Shown one piece after another: positions 1 through 7,340 of a DNA stretch of 9,966 nt. Under the pieces are notes generated by a model that saw only the letters and a program-made list of their open reading frames with translations, was not told the origin of the DNA and ran no database searches. The stretch is from Candidatus Bathyarchaeota archaeon (GTDB taxonomy: Archaea; Thermoproteota; Bathyarchaeia; Bathyarchaeales; Bathycorpusculaceae): positions 1 through 9,966 of the forward strand of contig JAUUWK010000033.1 of assembly GCA_030589055.1 (NCBI GenBank), written 5' to 3'. The position numbers and the translations under genes were made by a program. Every line of letters begins with the position of its first letter. Position 1 is the stretch's first letter.

Positions 1-879
1 AGATACTGCTTCAAACTTTTTGGCAGAAAAGAAGCCATAACCGTGTTGGAAGCAAACATGCATACATCGCCAACTTTTGTGAGAGTGAACACGCTAAAAG
101 TGGATGAAAACGAAATTGTCGAAAGACTTACTGAGAATGGAATAAAAGTTGAGAAGGTTGAACAGTTAAAACACACGTACACTCTTGTTAGTGCAAAGCA
201 ACCTCTGACTAAGACGAAAAGCTTCAGGGAAGGCTTGTTCTATATTCAGGACAAGGCAAGCTGTTTCGCAGCTGAAGCAGCAAACCCAAAAACTGGAATG
301 ACTGTTCTAGATGTTTGTGCTGCGCCAGGAGCAAAAACCACGTACTTGGCTCAACTCATGCAAAACCACGGCGTTATCTACTCCATAGATTACTCAAGAC
401 GTAGAATGGCGGTCTGGAAGAATGGGGTTACCCGCATGGGCGTGAGGATAGCCGTGCCAATAATTGCTGATGCATGCAATCCATTGCCATTGGAAATGGA
501 AGCAGATATCGTGGTTTTAGACCCACCGTGCACGAGCACTGGAGCTTTCAGAAAGCTTCCTTCAGCAAAATGGAGACTTACTCGACGTTCTGTGGATAAG
601 ATGGCTGAGATTCAATGGAAAATGATAAACAGCTGCTGTGAAAACGTAAAATCTGGAGGAGTCTTGCTCTATTCTACATGTAGCATAACTGTTGAAGAAA
701 ATGAGATGCTTATTGAACGATTCCTCAAGTGGCATCCAGAATTTTCGTTGGTTGAGATAACTCCGAAAGTAGGCTTGTCAGGCTTGAGAGGACTGGAAGA
801 ATGTGAAAGACTTTACTCGCACATCCATAAGTGCAACGGTTTCTTTATGGCAAAACTGCTGAAGAAATGCATTTCCTGA
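1..879 (+). CDS. NSUN/RsmB-family RNA (cytosine-5) methyltransferase, 5'-truncated by the window edge
   Basis: This protein probably transfers a methyl group from S-adenosylmethionine to C5 of cytosine in tRNA or rRNA, in the cytoplasm. The SAM-binding motif I (LDVCAAPGAKTT) lies at about 307-342. Motif IV DPPC is at 520-531, and motif VI STC is at 673-681. The two cysteines are the family's catalytic pair: the motif VI cysteine attacks C6, and the motif IV cysteine helps release the product. The C-terminal GFFMAKL ending (about 838-858) is also typical. The frame is open to base 1, and residues before the GTG at 43 (RYCFKLFGRKEA) match the helix normally found before the RVNTLK segment. The gene therefore starts outside the window, and the GTG is not its start. 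I see no PUA domain in the visible part. Archaeal Trm4-like or NSUN6-like subgroups cannot be told apart here. It ends 9 bases before the convergent VOC gene. Confidence 0.9.
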   Translation, partial: RYCFKLFGRKEAITVLEANMHTSPTFVRVNTLKVDENEIVERLTENGIKVEKVEQLKHTYTLVSAKQPLTKTKSFREGLFYIQDKASCFAAEAANPKTGMTVLDVCAAPGAKTTYLAQLMQNHGVIYSIDYSRRRMAVWKNGVTRMGVRIAVPIIADACNPLPLEMEADIVVLDPPCTSTGAFRKLPSAKWRLTRRSVDKMAEIQWKMINSCCENVKSGGVLLYSTCSITVEENEMLIERFLKWHPEFSLVEITPKVGLSGLRGLEECERLYSHIHKCNGFFMAKLLKKCIS

Positions 880-888
880 ACTGGAAGC

Positions 889-1260
889 TTACGGTTTTCC
901 TGCAACCTCAATTATGTTTCCATCGGGGTCCTCGAACTGAAAACAATATGTGTCATCTCCAACGAACTCAGGTTTTTCTTGAAGCAGTTTGACGCCAGCC
1001 GCTTTGAAAGCAGCGTAAACTTTAGATACGGGTTTTTCAGCCTGCAAAAAGAAGCTTAAACGACAGGTCTGATTATCAATGGAAACTGGTTTTTTGCCAC
1101 CTTCCATGTATATTTGAATCTCACTGGACTTGGACTCAAGAAAACAGAGGTTAGGTCCCAACTCGACAGAAACCATGAAGCCAAGAATCTCGGTGTAAAA
1201 CTTCTTTGCTCTCTCTAAGTCAGTAACATATATCGCTAATGCTCTAACCCTCTTAAACAT
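889..1260 (-). CDS. VOC (glyoxalase/bleomycin-resistance fold) protein
   Basis: A 123-residue single-module protein of the vicinal oxygen chelate superfamily, normally a metal enzyme or ligand-binding dimer of the cytoplasm. The first beta-alpha-beta-beta-beta unit contains the signature LAIYVTDLERAKKFYTEILG (8-27). The second ends with the family's FEDPDGNIIEV (109-119). Of the usual metal ligands only the last Glu (E118) is evident. The first-strand His is replaced by Ala7, and the other two positions look like Gln49 and Arg67, so a classical glyoxalase I reaction is doubtful. Substrate unknown. An AAGGAGT Shine-Dalgarno match lies 8 bases upstream of the ATG (1269-1275). It follows the ureohydrolase gene by 34 bases on the same strand and may be co-transcribed with it. 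Confidence 0.85.
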   Translation of the reverse strand: MFKRVRALAIYVTDLERAKKFYTEILGFMVSVELGPNLCFLESKSSEIQIYMEGGKKPVSIDNQTCRLSFFLQAEKPVSKVYAAFKAAGVKLLQEKPEFVGDDTYCFQFEDPDGNIIEVAGKP

Positions 1261-1294
1261 GCATTTTTACTCCTTGTTTGGTTGGCAATGCCCC

Positions 1295-2200
1295 TTAACA
1301 TCCCATCTTTCTTGCTTTCTCTATAAAGCATAAGGCTTCCAAAGTTATCTTTGCAGCTTGGATGGCTGAAACTCCATGGTCAAAGTTTGGGGTGATTTCA
1401 GCAATATCAAAACCTACTACGCGTTCGTCACATATGTTGTGTAAAATGTTCAGTAAAGTACGCGTTTCAAGACCCTCAGGTTCCGGATTCTGCACAGCAG
1501 GGGCATATGCAGGGTCGAGAACATCCATATCAACGGACAAGTAAATGCTCTCATAATTTGACAAAGTTTCATTTAGATACCTCGCAATCTGTTCAGTTCC
1601 TTCATTTTTGATCTGATGCGCCGTGAAAAACTCTATTTCAGACTTTTTTGCGTAGTCCAGTTCTTCTTTGCAGACTGCTCTAGTGCCGACTTCAATTATT
1701 TTTGCTGGTTTTAATTCTTCGTTTATTCTTCGCATAAAAGTTGTGTGGGACAGTTTCAGTCCTAAAAACTCGTTGCGTAGGTCTAGATGTGCGTCAAAAC
1801 TAACTATTGCCATTTTTGAGGCTATATCTCCCAAACCATTTAGAATGCCCAAGGTGATCGTATGTTCTCCGCCAAGGATTACTGGTGTCTTTCTCGTCTC
1901 CAAAATGTCTTTGATGACAAGCTCCAGTCGCTCTATCGTTTTCTTTGTGTCTGTGGAAATGTGTAAATCGCCTAAATCATGCAGCTGCAATTCTTCTATG
2001 TCTATGTCTGTGCGGAAACTGTAGGTTTCTATGTTCCGGGATGCTTCTCGAATGGCGTTTGGTCCAAATCTCGCTCCAGCTCTGTACGTGCTTGTGACAT
2101 CGAAAGGAACACCTAAAATTATGTAATCTGCCTTTTCAAAGGATTTTTGGAGACCGCTAAAAACATTGGACTGCGATACAAAGAGTTCATGGTAACCCAT
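1295..2200 (-). CDS. speB: Agmatinase-type ureohydrolase (arginase superfamily)
   Basis: Binuclear manganese ureohydrolase of 301 residues, the usual size. The expected reaction is agmatine to putrescine plus urea, in archaeal polyamine synthesis, in the cytoplasm. All six metal ligands are visible: His113 in GGEHTITLG, Asp136, His138 and Asp140 in SFDAHLD, and Asp224 and Asp226 in LSVDMDVLDP. The conserved Glu of the DIAEITP block is E268. The N-terminal GVPFD (30-34) and RxGPxxIR-like block (44-51) are also typical. The ATG start has a purine-rich AGGAAG about 8 bases upstream. Related members of the superfamily act on other guanidino compounds or formiminoglutamate, so the substrate is inferred from overall resemblance. 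A VOC gene follows 34 bases downstream. Confidence 0.85.
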   Translation of the reverse strand: MGYHELFVSQSNVFSGLQKSFEKADYIILGVPFDVTSTYRAGARFGPNAIREASRNIETYSFRTDIDIEELQLHDLGDLHISTDTKKTIERLELVIKDILETRKTPVILGGEHTITLGILNGLGDIASKMAIVSFDAHLDLRNEFLGLKLSHTTFMRRINEELKPAKIIEVGTRAVCKEELDYAKKSEIEFFTAHQIKNEGTEQIARYLNETLSNYESIYLSVDMDVLDPAYAPAVQNPEPEGLETRTLLNILHNICDERVVGFDIAEITPNFDHGVSAIQAAKITLEALCFIEKARKMGC

Positions 2201-2273
2201 TTTATTCTCTTCCTGTCTTTTAGTTTGCTTATTTCATTGGGAGGTTCTAAACGTTTTCGCTTGCCTTAAATGA

Positions 2274-2786
2274 TTAACCTAAAACAACAATTCCCCTTCT
2301 AATCTTGTAAACGTACAAGACAACGCCAAAGATGAAGGATATGCTGCAAAATCCATAGACGACTCCGTAGGCAATGTAAAATGGAATTACACCAACAAAC
2401 AGATTGCCTTGTAAAGGATAAAGAGGTTTCATCTCGCTATAAAGAAGGGAATCCAGAAACACATGGAAATAGGCACCAGCAAAAGATGTGAACAGAATTT
2501 TCTTAAAAGAGGATTTCCGCAAGACGTGAAACTTCAGCATAATATTTGCTAGTATATCTCTAAATGAATAAACAATGACAGTCACCAAAACAGCAAGTAT
2601 AGACGCGCCAAGATAGGAGTGGAAAAAGCCGTGAGATGGCGCAGAGAGGTTGAAGAGGAGAACGCAAGAGGGTTCTACGTCTGGAATAACGCTTGCTATC
2701 ATGAGCGTCAATAGATCAAAAATTGGAGGGAAAGTCAAGCCGAAAAGAAGGGCTGGACCAAGATGAAAGGGAGTGAAAGGCACCAC
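2274..2786 (-). CDS. DUF457 / YdjM-like membrane-bound metal-dependent hydrolase
   Basis: A 170-residue multi-pass membrane protein with the histidine/aspartate pattern of the DUF457 family. FTPFHLGPA (4-12, His8) comes first, then IPDVEP (34-39, Asp36), then a loop SHGFFHSYLGA (51-61, His52 and His56), and finally FHVFLDSLL (107-115, His108 and Asp112). These polar residues lie at the ends of hydrophobic helices and are taken to bind metal. The physiological substrate is not known for the family. The start is a GTG, one of two in tandem; GGTGA lies 3-6 bases upstream of them. A TATA-like box at 2821-2830 is well placed for it. It lies 73 bases upstream of the ureohydrolase gene on the same strand, so read-through is possible, but the genes are not obviously related in function. 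Confidence 0.75.
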   Translation of the reverse strand: MVPFTPFHLGPALLFGLTFPPIFDLLTLMIASVIPDVEPSCVLLFNLSAPSHGFFHSYLGASILAVLVTVIVYSFRDILANIMLKFHVLRKSSFKKILFTSFAGAYFHVFLDSLLYSEMKPLYPLQGNLFVGVIPFYIAYGVVYGFCSISFIFGVVLYVYKIRRGIVVLG

Positions 2787-2820
2787 GGTTCACCATTATA
2801 CAATCATAAGCGTAGTCAGT

Positions 2821-2830
2821 ATATTAAAAT
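2821..2830 (-). promoter_or_regulatory. TATA-like box for the DUF457 gene
   Basis: The minus strand reads ATTTTAATAT here. Its centre is about 38 bases upstream of the GTG start, which predicts transcription beginning about 10 bases before the gene. This is a pattern match only. The box lies in the 133-base region shared with the divergent membrane-protein gene. Confidence 0.4.
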
Positions 2831-2866
2831 GTGAAAGACGTAGTCTGGAGAGAAATCTTTTGAACA

Positions 2867-2878
2867 TTAAATTTATTA
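2867..2878 (+). promoter_or_regulatory. TATA-like box for the 118-residue membrane protein gene
   Basis: The AT-rich stretch TTAAATTTATTA is preceded by purine-containing bases that could serve as a BRE. Its centre is about 47 bases upstream of the ATG at 2920, which predicts a leader of roughly 20 bases. It is the best TATA candidate for this gene, but weak. Confidence 0.3.
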
Positions 2879-2919
2879 ACGTTGGCATCACTGCATTTAG
2901 GTTAAAAGGCGGTTCGTGA

Positions 2920-3276
2920 ATGTCGCTCAAGTCGAAACTTAATATTGGAGGCCTTGGAATGTTGGCAGCTTTTGTCTTTTATGCAATTGTTGGGATAATA
3001 TGTTTTGTTGTGTTCCCTATGGCTAATTTTCCACCTCACCTTGGCATAATCGGCATATTAAGCTTAATAACCGCCTACGGGCTGCTTAAAAGCAGAGTCT
3101 GGACTATATGGGTTGTCGTTGCTCTCTTTTTCATAGCCACAACTTTTTCAGCTTACATGCTTTACTCTGCCTTTCTGGCGGATTTGCTTCTTGACGTAAG
3201 CATGATTGCGTATCTCATTCTCACATGGATATTCACAGCTTACACTGCAGCGAAGAGGAAAAGCTTGGAAAACTGA
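2920..3276 (+). CDS. Small four-helix membrane protein, function unknown
   Basis: This 118-residue protein is mostly hydrophobic. Four membrane segments are readable: about 11-33, 40-56, 60-80 and 91-110. Short basic stretches flank them at the N-terminus (KSK, 4-6), in the middle (LLKSRV, 55-60) and at the C-terminus (KRK, 112-114). By the positive-inside rule both ends are cytoplasmic. I see no catalytic motif and do not recognise a family; small proteins of this shape are common in archaeal genomes. No clear Shine-Dalgarno sequence precedes the ATG. It is transcribed alone, divergent from the DUF457 gene and convergent with the 300-residue membrane protein. Confidence 0.75.
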   Translation: MSLKSKLNIGGLGMLAAFVFYAIVGIICFVVFPMANFPPHLGIIGILSLITAYGLLKSRVWTIWVVVALFFIATTFSAYMLYSAFLADLLLDVSMIAYLILTWIFTAYTAAKRKSLEN

Positions 3277-3278
3277 AT

Positions 3279-3299
3279 TATTATCTTCTTATTATTTGC
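3279..3299 (+). terminator. T-rich tract after the small membrane protein gene
   Basis: A thymine-rich run starts 3 bases after the TGA. Archaeal transcription commonly ends at such U-rich stretches without a hairpin, and none is visible here. The converging gene ends at 3346. Confidence 0.3.
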
Positions 3300-3345
3300 T
3301 GAATTAAAAGGAAAGACGCACGCGGTCAGCCATTTTAAAGGGTCT

Positions 3346-4248
3346 CTAGCGTCTTCTACCTCTTTTGTATCGATAACTTTTTCGCCTATATCCTCCGTAG
3401 AAGAGAGCTACCACGGCAGAAACCAAAGCGGCAACGTTTTGGAAAACCAGATATTTCCCAGCGCCGTCTAGTTCAACCATTGGCTTTATCAAATATCCAA
3501 GGCTTAGGACGAAATCTCTGAATCCCGGTGAAACAGACAGTAAAGCATTGTTCACGGCTGAGCAAATCCAATTAACAGGTGCTAAGGCATCTGCAACGCC
3601 TTTGCCAAAGTTGCTCACTGACTTTGTGAGGCCAAGTAATGAAGGATTTTTCTGGTAGGAGTTTGAAACCGTCCAATAGATTAGCTGCGGATACATCAAG
3701 AGAGAAACGAGAAGAATCAACGCTCCGAAAATTAGGAGCACTGTAGACGCGCTTTTTATTGTTGCTCTTGCAAAGTGTATTTTCTGCCAGAGATACGCGA
3801 CACCCTTGATTCTTAACAATCCTGACTTTATTCTCCTGAAGGGGCCTTTAATCTTTGATGCCAGCTTTTTCATCCCTTTTAACCCACTTTTTATCCTTTG
3901 TTTGGTAACAGGCTTGATCTGTCCTTTCCATTTTTCGGGCGGCTTTACCGCAACATACCTTGTTAGATAAGCCCAGTTGCATACAAGCGCGATTATTACT
4001 GCAAGTGGAACCAAGTGAAATAGTGGGCTAATTGCCATTGTTATGATCCAATCGGTGCCCGTAAATTGAAAGCTCCATTGCAGCAACGTTTCATCTTGAA
4101 CTCCGAGGCTTATAGCATAAACGACAACAACATATTCAATTACTATGATTGCTGTTAGAAACAGGAGTATTGCTGCAAGACCTTTAAACGTCGTCCATTG
4201 GAAGATTAAACGTTTTTGGAGCTTTTCTCTTGACACCGAGTTCACCAT
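3346..4248 (-). CDS. Polytopic membrane protein with a polybasic cytoplasmic loop, function unknown
   Basis: A 300-residue protein with four hydrophobic segments at about 20-48, 68-95, 168-190 and 266-286. Residues 97-165 form a strongly basic stretch with repeated lysine/arginine pairs (KGMKKLASKIKG, FRRIKSGLLRIKG). The C-terminus is a basic tail (YRRKSYRYKRGRRR, 287-300). The positive-inside rule gives one consistent topology: N-terminus, polybasic loop and tail in the cytoplasm, with a loop of about 75 residues (191-265) outside. The basic regions could touch nucleic acid, ribosomes or acidic lipid heads; this is inference. No family is recognised. It stops with TAG. No Shine-Dalgarno sequence is seen before the ATG, but a TATA box lies at 4301-4308. 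Confidence 0.75.
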   Translation of the reverse strand: MVNSVSREKLQKRLIFQWTTFKGLAAILLFLTAIIVIEYVVVVYAISLGVQDETLLQWSFQFTGTDWIITMAISPLFHLVPLAVIIALVCNWAYLTRYVAVKPPEKWKGQIKPVTKQRIKSGLKGMKKLASKIKGPFRRIKSGLLRIKGVAYLWQKIHFARATIKSASTVLLIFGALILLVSLLMYPQLIYWTVSNSYQKNPSLLGLTKSVSNFGKGVADALAPVNWICSAVNNALLSVSPGFRDFVLSLGYLIKPMVELDGAGKYLVFQNVAALVSAVVALFYGGYRRKSYRYKRGRRR

Positions 4249-4300
4249 TCAACTTTGTGCTTTGTGAGTTTGTGTTGTGCTTGAAATATTAATCTACCCT

Positions 4301-4308
4301 TATATAAT
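4301..4308 (-). promoter_or_regulatory. TATA box for the 300-residue membrane protein gene
   Basis: The minus strand reads ATTATATA with further A/T around it. It is centred about 56 bases upstream of the ATG, which predicts a leader of roughly 30 bases. It is the strongest TATA-like match in the 4249-4385 intergenic stretch, which holds nothing else I can name. Confidence 0.45.
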
Positions 4309-4385
4309 CTTGTTTGCTTCATCACTTTCATGAGACTATTCACCTTTACGATCCTCCATGAATCGCAGTTCTAGCTTGCCCTCTA

Positions 4386-4643
4386 TTACTTCTTGTAGTT
4401 ACCTGCCACTATTTCGTAAGGATTATCTTTTCCCGTGGCTTTGCAGTGGAACTCCATGATCTTCACCAATTTATTGATGAAAACCGTGCTCCATCGATTT
4501 TGTCTACCTTTCCTGTACATCATGTCTGAGCGCGTTAAATTCGAAAGTTTATCATAGCGTGGCGATATCTTCCGCGAACCCCCACTTTTTCTGTGAGCGC
4601 GCGCGCCAAAACCTCCCCTTTTTCTATCAACATTAGAAGACAT
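4386..4643 (-). CDS. Small, very basic protein, function unknown
   Basis: From the ATG at 4643 this is an 85-residue protein. Its first half is rich in Arg, Lys, Gly and Ser (RKRGGFGARAHRKSGGSRK, 7-25), and its second half is helical and mixed-charge (INKLVKIMEFHCKATGK). The composition suggests nucleic-acid binding, but no fold is recognised. The frame stays open upstream to a GTG at 4751, which would add 36 residues. I rejected that extension because it is Ser/Cys/Leu-rich and unlike the rest. No Shine-Dalgarno sequence precedes either start. It lies downstream of the RtcB-like gene on the same strand, 129 bases from that stop (21 bases if the GTG is used). A (GC)5 run falls inside its Gly-Ala-Arg-Ala codons. 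It could also be a remnant of a larger gene. Confidence 0.45.
   Translation of the reverse strand: MSSNVDRKRGGFGARAHRKSGGSRKISPRYDKLSNLTRSDMMYRKGRQNRWSTVFINKLVKIMEFHCKATGKDNPYEIVAGNYKK
4597..4606. repeat. Alternating (GC)5 tract
   Basis: Ten bases of strict GC alternation inside the small basic gene. It is the longest of several such runs, all in the right half of this AT-rich window. Confidence 0.6.
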
Positions 4644-4772
4644 AAACAACAACGAACGTAACTGCTGAAAACACCAACTTGTCAATGTTAGACAAGACCC
4701 ATTCACCGAGAGCATCGATATACTCCGGCAAACTCTTTCTTCAACCACCACATTAAATGTATTTTTTTCATT

Positions 4773-5957
4773 TCAAAAATCAACTTTGATGGTATAAATC
4801 AATTGAAGAGTTGCGTAATGATTTGCTAATCCTAGAGATTGGACTCTCTCCACAATACCTCCTACTCTGTAACCGCGAGGGCTATTCCACATGTCTTTGT
4901 ATGCCTCAGTTCTAGAACCACATTTTAAAACAAATACTCTGCCTTCAGGATAAAAAATGATTTTCTCAAGACGATCTACTCCTGGTAATTCATGGCCCCC
5001 TCCATGGGAAACTATGTTAAGGTTTAAAAGGTAATTATGTGACCATTCTTCAATTGATCTTGAACCGAAACATTCTTCGATTTTTTCTGAAGAAAGATTC
5101 TTTTTACCTTTAACTAGATAAGCTCTATCAGTTAGTGATATAACAGAAACTTCTCCCTTATCAACAACATCACATCCAATAATCGCTTCATTAAGTCCCT
5201 TTAAATCATAGTGGTTATGGTTTGCTACTGTCTCACCATCAAAAATCTCTTCAAAGAGAAGCTGACGTTTTCTTTTAGAAAAGTCACTCGCGTACTTGCA
5301 ACGTTTCTCGTATTCTCTTGCATCGCTTCCTCGCAAAACACGTGTTGTACCAAAGGGTGTTTCTATTTCTTCGGCTCTCTCCCGAACAAAATCTCTTAAT
5401 CGATTCCGCATTTCATTTGAAGATGTGTGTAAAACCGCAACATTTTTCGGCAAGTCTAAGGCTTTGTTGTTTTTAACACTGTATAATTTCAAGAAATGAC
5501 CTCCCGGCCAAAAATAAGATCTTTCAATCTTTATATTATCGATTTCATAATTTTTTTCTCTCATTTCATGTAAAGTATTTAATATTCTCTCAAGACTTAG
5601 ATCATCTTCCACCACACCGACTAACATACCACAAAAGTCAATTTCCAAGTCGGCTATAACAAAATCATACGTACTATCTCCCCACCTGAACCTTGCTCCT
5701 TCAGGAATTCCTCTACGAAATTTGTTAGAAGACGTTTGAAAAGTGAAATTAGGTGCACCGACAACCATAGCTCGTTTTTCGTACCCCAACTTTTCCTGAA
5801 TAGAATGCATATTGGCTATGAACCACTTTGCATTCTCTCTACCGATCTCTTCCGCTACATCTTTTAACCCCAAACTGAAGAGATATTTTCCCGCAAAACT
5901 CATTCTTTCATCAAATTCTTTTCTTTTAAGATGAAAGTCTCTCAATTCATATTTCAT
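4773..5957 (-). CDS. Divergent RtcB-family protein (tRNA-splicing-ligase-like)
   Basis: This 394-residue protein has the RtcB block order throughout. IDFCGMLVGVV (107-116) matches the D(I/N)xCG metal motif. PGGHFLKLY (152-160) matches GNHFLEV, and VLHTSSNEMRNRL (175-187) matches VHTGSRGLGHQV. NHNHYDL (246-252) matches the (H)HN motif, SHGGGHE (317-323) matches the HGAGR motif with the guanylylated His, and the end GYRVGGIVERV...GLANHYATLQ matches the YKxVDxVVxVxxxxGIAxxVAxL ending. RtcB joins RNA 2',3'-cyclic or 3'-phosphate to 5'-OH ends with GTP and Mn. Kept are Cys109, His154, His177 and His318. Altered are the Asn before His154 (Gly), the Asp of the metal motif (shifted by one), HN order (NHNH), and Arg of HGAGR (His322). 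Ligase activity is therefore uncertain. The ATG at 5957 was chosen because GGGAG lies 7 bases upstream of it; the in-frame ATG at 5975 overlaps the glycosyltransferase gene by 14 bases. Confidence 0.65.
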   Translation of the reverse strand: MKYELRDFHLKRKEFDERMSFAGKYLFSLGLKDVAEEIGRENAKWFIANMHSIQEKLGYEKRAMVVGAPNFTFQTSSNKFRRGIPEGARFRWGDSTYDFVIADLEIDFCGMLVGVVEDDLSLERILNTLHEMREKNYEIDNIKIERSYFWPGGHFLKLYSVKNNKALDLPKNVAVLHTSSNEMRNRLRDFVRERAEEIETPFGTTRVLRGSDAREYEKRCKYASDFSKRKRQLLFEEIFDGETVANHNHYDLKGLNEAIIGCDVVDKGEVSVISLTDRAYLVKGKKNLSSEKIEECFGSRSIEEWSHNYLLNLNIVSHGGGHELPGVDRLEKIIFYPEGRVFVLKCGSRTEAYKDMWNSPRGYRVGGIVERVQSLGLANHYATLQLIYTIKVDF

Positions 5958-5961
5958 CAAA

Positions 5962-5970
5962 TCACTCCCA
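5962..5970 (-). promoter_or_regulatory. Shine-Dalgarno sequence deciding the RtcB-like start
   Basis: The minus strand reads GGGAGTGAT, close to the archaeal GGAGGTGAT, and includes the TGA stop of the glycosyltransferase gene. It sits properly before the ATG at 5957 and would lie inside the gene if the ATG at 5975 were used. Stop and next start are 4 bases apart, which points to translational coupling. Confidence 0.6.
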
Positions 5971-7242
5971 TCCATCTAAGAGGGGTAGTTGCTCTCCTGA
6001 AATCAGAGACTCTACAAGCTCCATGTGCTTTGAGGCTTGGTTCCCCCACTTGTAAGTACTAGCATACTCCCTAGCGCTTTTCTCCATCAAATCTTTAGAC
6101 TCTGGATTGGCTATAACTCGCTCTATTTCATCTAGAAAATCTTCGTAGGTGCTAAGTGCAGGATAACCACTCCTCTTAAGAGTTTCACCTATACCCTCAA
6201 TGTTTCTACCAATGACTGTGGCACCAATACCAATAGCGTGTGCAAGTTTTCCACTCTGCCTGCAATCTTCTTGCCACATGTGGACTATGTCTAGAGCCCG
6301 GAGTGATTTTGCAAATAACTGCTCGGGCAAATAGGCTTCAAAAAAGTAGAAGTTATTCTCAGGGTTGTGGAGATCTCTTAGTCTTTGCAGACAACGGACT
6401 TGTTTTGAACCTGTAGAACTTAGAGTTCCGATGTACAAACCAATAATATTCTTCTCACGGAATCTTTTTTGAAGAAGTTTCATAGTAAGATAGATGGTCT
6501 GTGGGAGTTTTCTATCGTTTATGAAACCGACATCACCAATTGTAATGGTGTTTTTTTCAAAAAGCTTTGAATTTAACTCTTCTGCACTTCTTTGCCAATC
6601 TTGGTTTGATTCATTTTCACTCTCAAGCCACCTTAAAATTTCTTTTTTAGCGTTTACTTGACTTATGCGAGGATATGTTGGGACGCCATGTCTAATTAAA
6701 ACCGTCCTTTCTTTATACTCAGGGAATGCTTCAGTAAATGCTCTGTAAACCCCCGTTGTGAACACTGTGTTCACGTCTACATAAGGTAATTCGTTTATAA
6801 GTAATTGGTGTTGCCATTTTTTAAAACCGTATTTGGTTTCGGGGCTCTGAAAATTGAGAGTGTGATGTGTAACGATTATGTTTTCAACTTTCTTTTTCTT
6901 TAAAAATTTCAACATATCAACGAATTTTGGACGATTTCTCCAAAAACTATCACCATGCTGTATCCAAAAAACGTAGTTATCCCCATGTTCATATAAGTTG
7001 GTTAAACTGTCAAAGATCAGATTGGGATGATAATCATAACAACTAGGGATAGTATACCGGACTGGATATTCACATTCAACTTTTTTCCCCTTCATTATGG
7101 GAAATTCACAAGTGTAAGGATCAAAACTTATTATTCCACAGTCACAACTCTTTTCATACAAAGAATCGACTAAATACTTGGTATAAGATCCTATTCCATG
7201 TATCATCGGCGGAAAAGCAGACGTGAAGATGATTTTAGTCAT
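5962..7242 (-). CDS. GT4-like glycosyltransferase (GT-B fold)
   Basis: From the ATG at 7242 this is a 426-residue cytoplasmic or membrane-associated protein with the two-domain GT-B plan. The N-terminus FTSAFPPMIHGIGSYTKYL (6-24) is the family's Gly-rich acceptor-side loop. The second domain begins with IGDVGFINDRKLPQ (235-248) and continues to GLYIGTLSS (268-276), LAHAIGIGATVIGRN (333-347) and EGIGE (349-353), the sugar-nucleotide site. The first Glu of the usual EX7E is not clear, since that segment reads QEDCRQSGKLAHAIG. Donor and acceptor are unknown. An in-frame ATG at 7293 would add 17 residues. I prefer 7242 because the family begins there and because the TATA box at 7311-7318 predicts transcription starting near 7288, inside the longer form. 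It is the first gene of the leftward unit and is coupled to the RtcB-like gene. Confidence 0.75.
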   Translation of the reverse strand: MTKIIFTSAFPPMIHGIGSYTKYLVDSLYEKSCDCGIISFDPYTCEFPIMKGKKVECEYPVRYTIPSCYDYHPNLIFDSLTNLYEHGDNYVFWIQHGDSFWRNRPKFVDMLKFLKKKKVENIIVTHHTLNFQSPETKYGFKKWQHQLLINELPYVDVNTVFTTGVYRAFTEAFPEYKERTVLIRHGVPTYPRISQVNAKKEILRWLESENESNQDWQRSAEELNSKLFEKNTITIGDVGFINDRKLPQTIYLTMKLLQKRFREKNIIGLYIGTLSSTGSKQVRCLQRLRDLHNPENNFYFFEAYLPEQLFAKSLRALDIVHMWQEDCRQSGKLAHAIGIGATVIGRNIEGIGETLKRSGYPALSTYEDFLDEIERVIANPESKDLMEKSAREYASTYKWGNQASKHMELVESLISGEQLPLLDGWE

Positions 7243-7310
7243 ATGACCACTACTAACTAGTTCATCAACCAATGTATATTGGGGTCTGTTCATCTAATTT
7301 GTTCAGTGCT

Positions 7311-7318
7311 TATTTAAA
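7311..7318 (-). promoter_or_regulatory. TATA box of the glycosyltransferase/RtcB-like unit
   Basis: The minus strand reads TTTAAATA, an exact match to the archaeal TTTAWATA consensus. At the usual distance of about 27 bases from its centre, transcription would start near 7288, leaving a leader of about 45 bases before the ATG at 7242. Confidence 0.5.
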
Positions 7319-7340
7319 GCGGTTGGGTAGGGATTGCGAC

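Noticed and set aside
1362..2024. Plus-strand open frames of 60 and 118 codons opposite the ureohydrolase gene
   Set aside because: They are antisense to a gene with all catalytic motifs, and their translations are Ser/Lys/Ile-rich with no recognisable pattern.
4644..4751. Upstream extension of the small basic protein to the GTG at 4751
   Set aside because: The added 36 residues are Ser/Cys/Leu-rich and unlike the rest, and there is no ribosome binding site.
5211..5499. Two overlapping plus-strand frames opposite the RtcB-like gene
   Set aside because: They are antisense to a well-supported gene, overlap each other in different frames and show no motif.
7243..7293. ATG at 7293 as the glycosyltransferase start
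   Set aside because: The extra 17 residues precede the usual family start, and the TATA box at 7311-7318 is too close for the message to include this ATG comfortably. It is not excluded if the transcript is leaderless.
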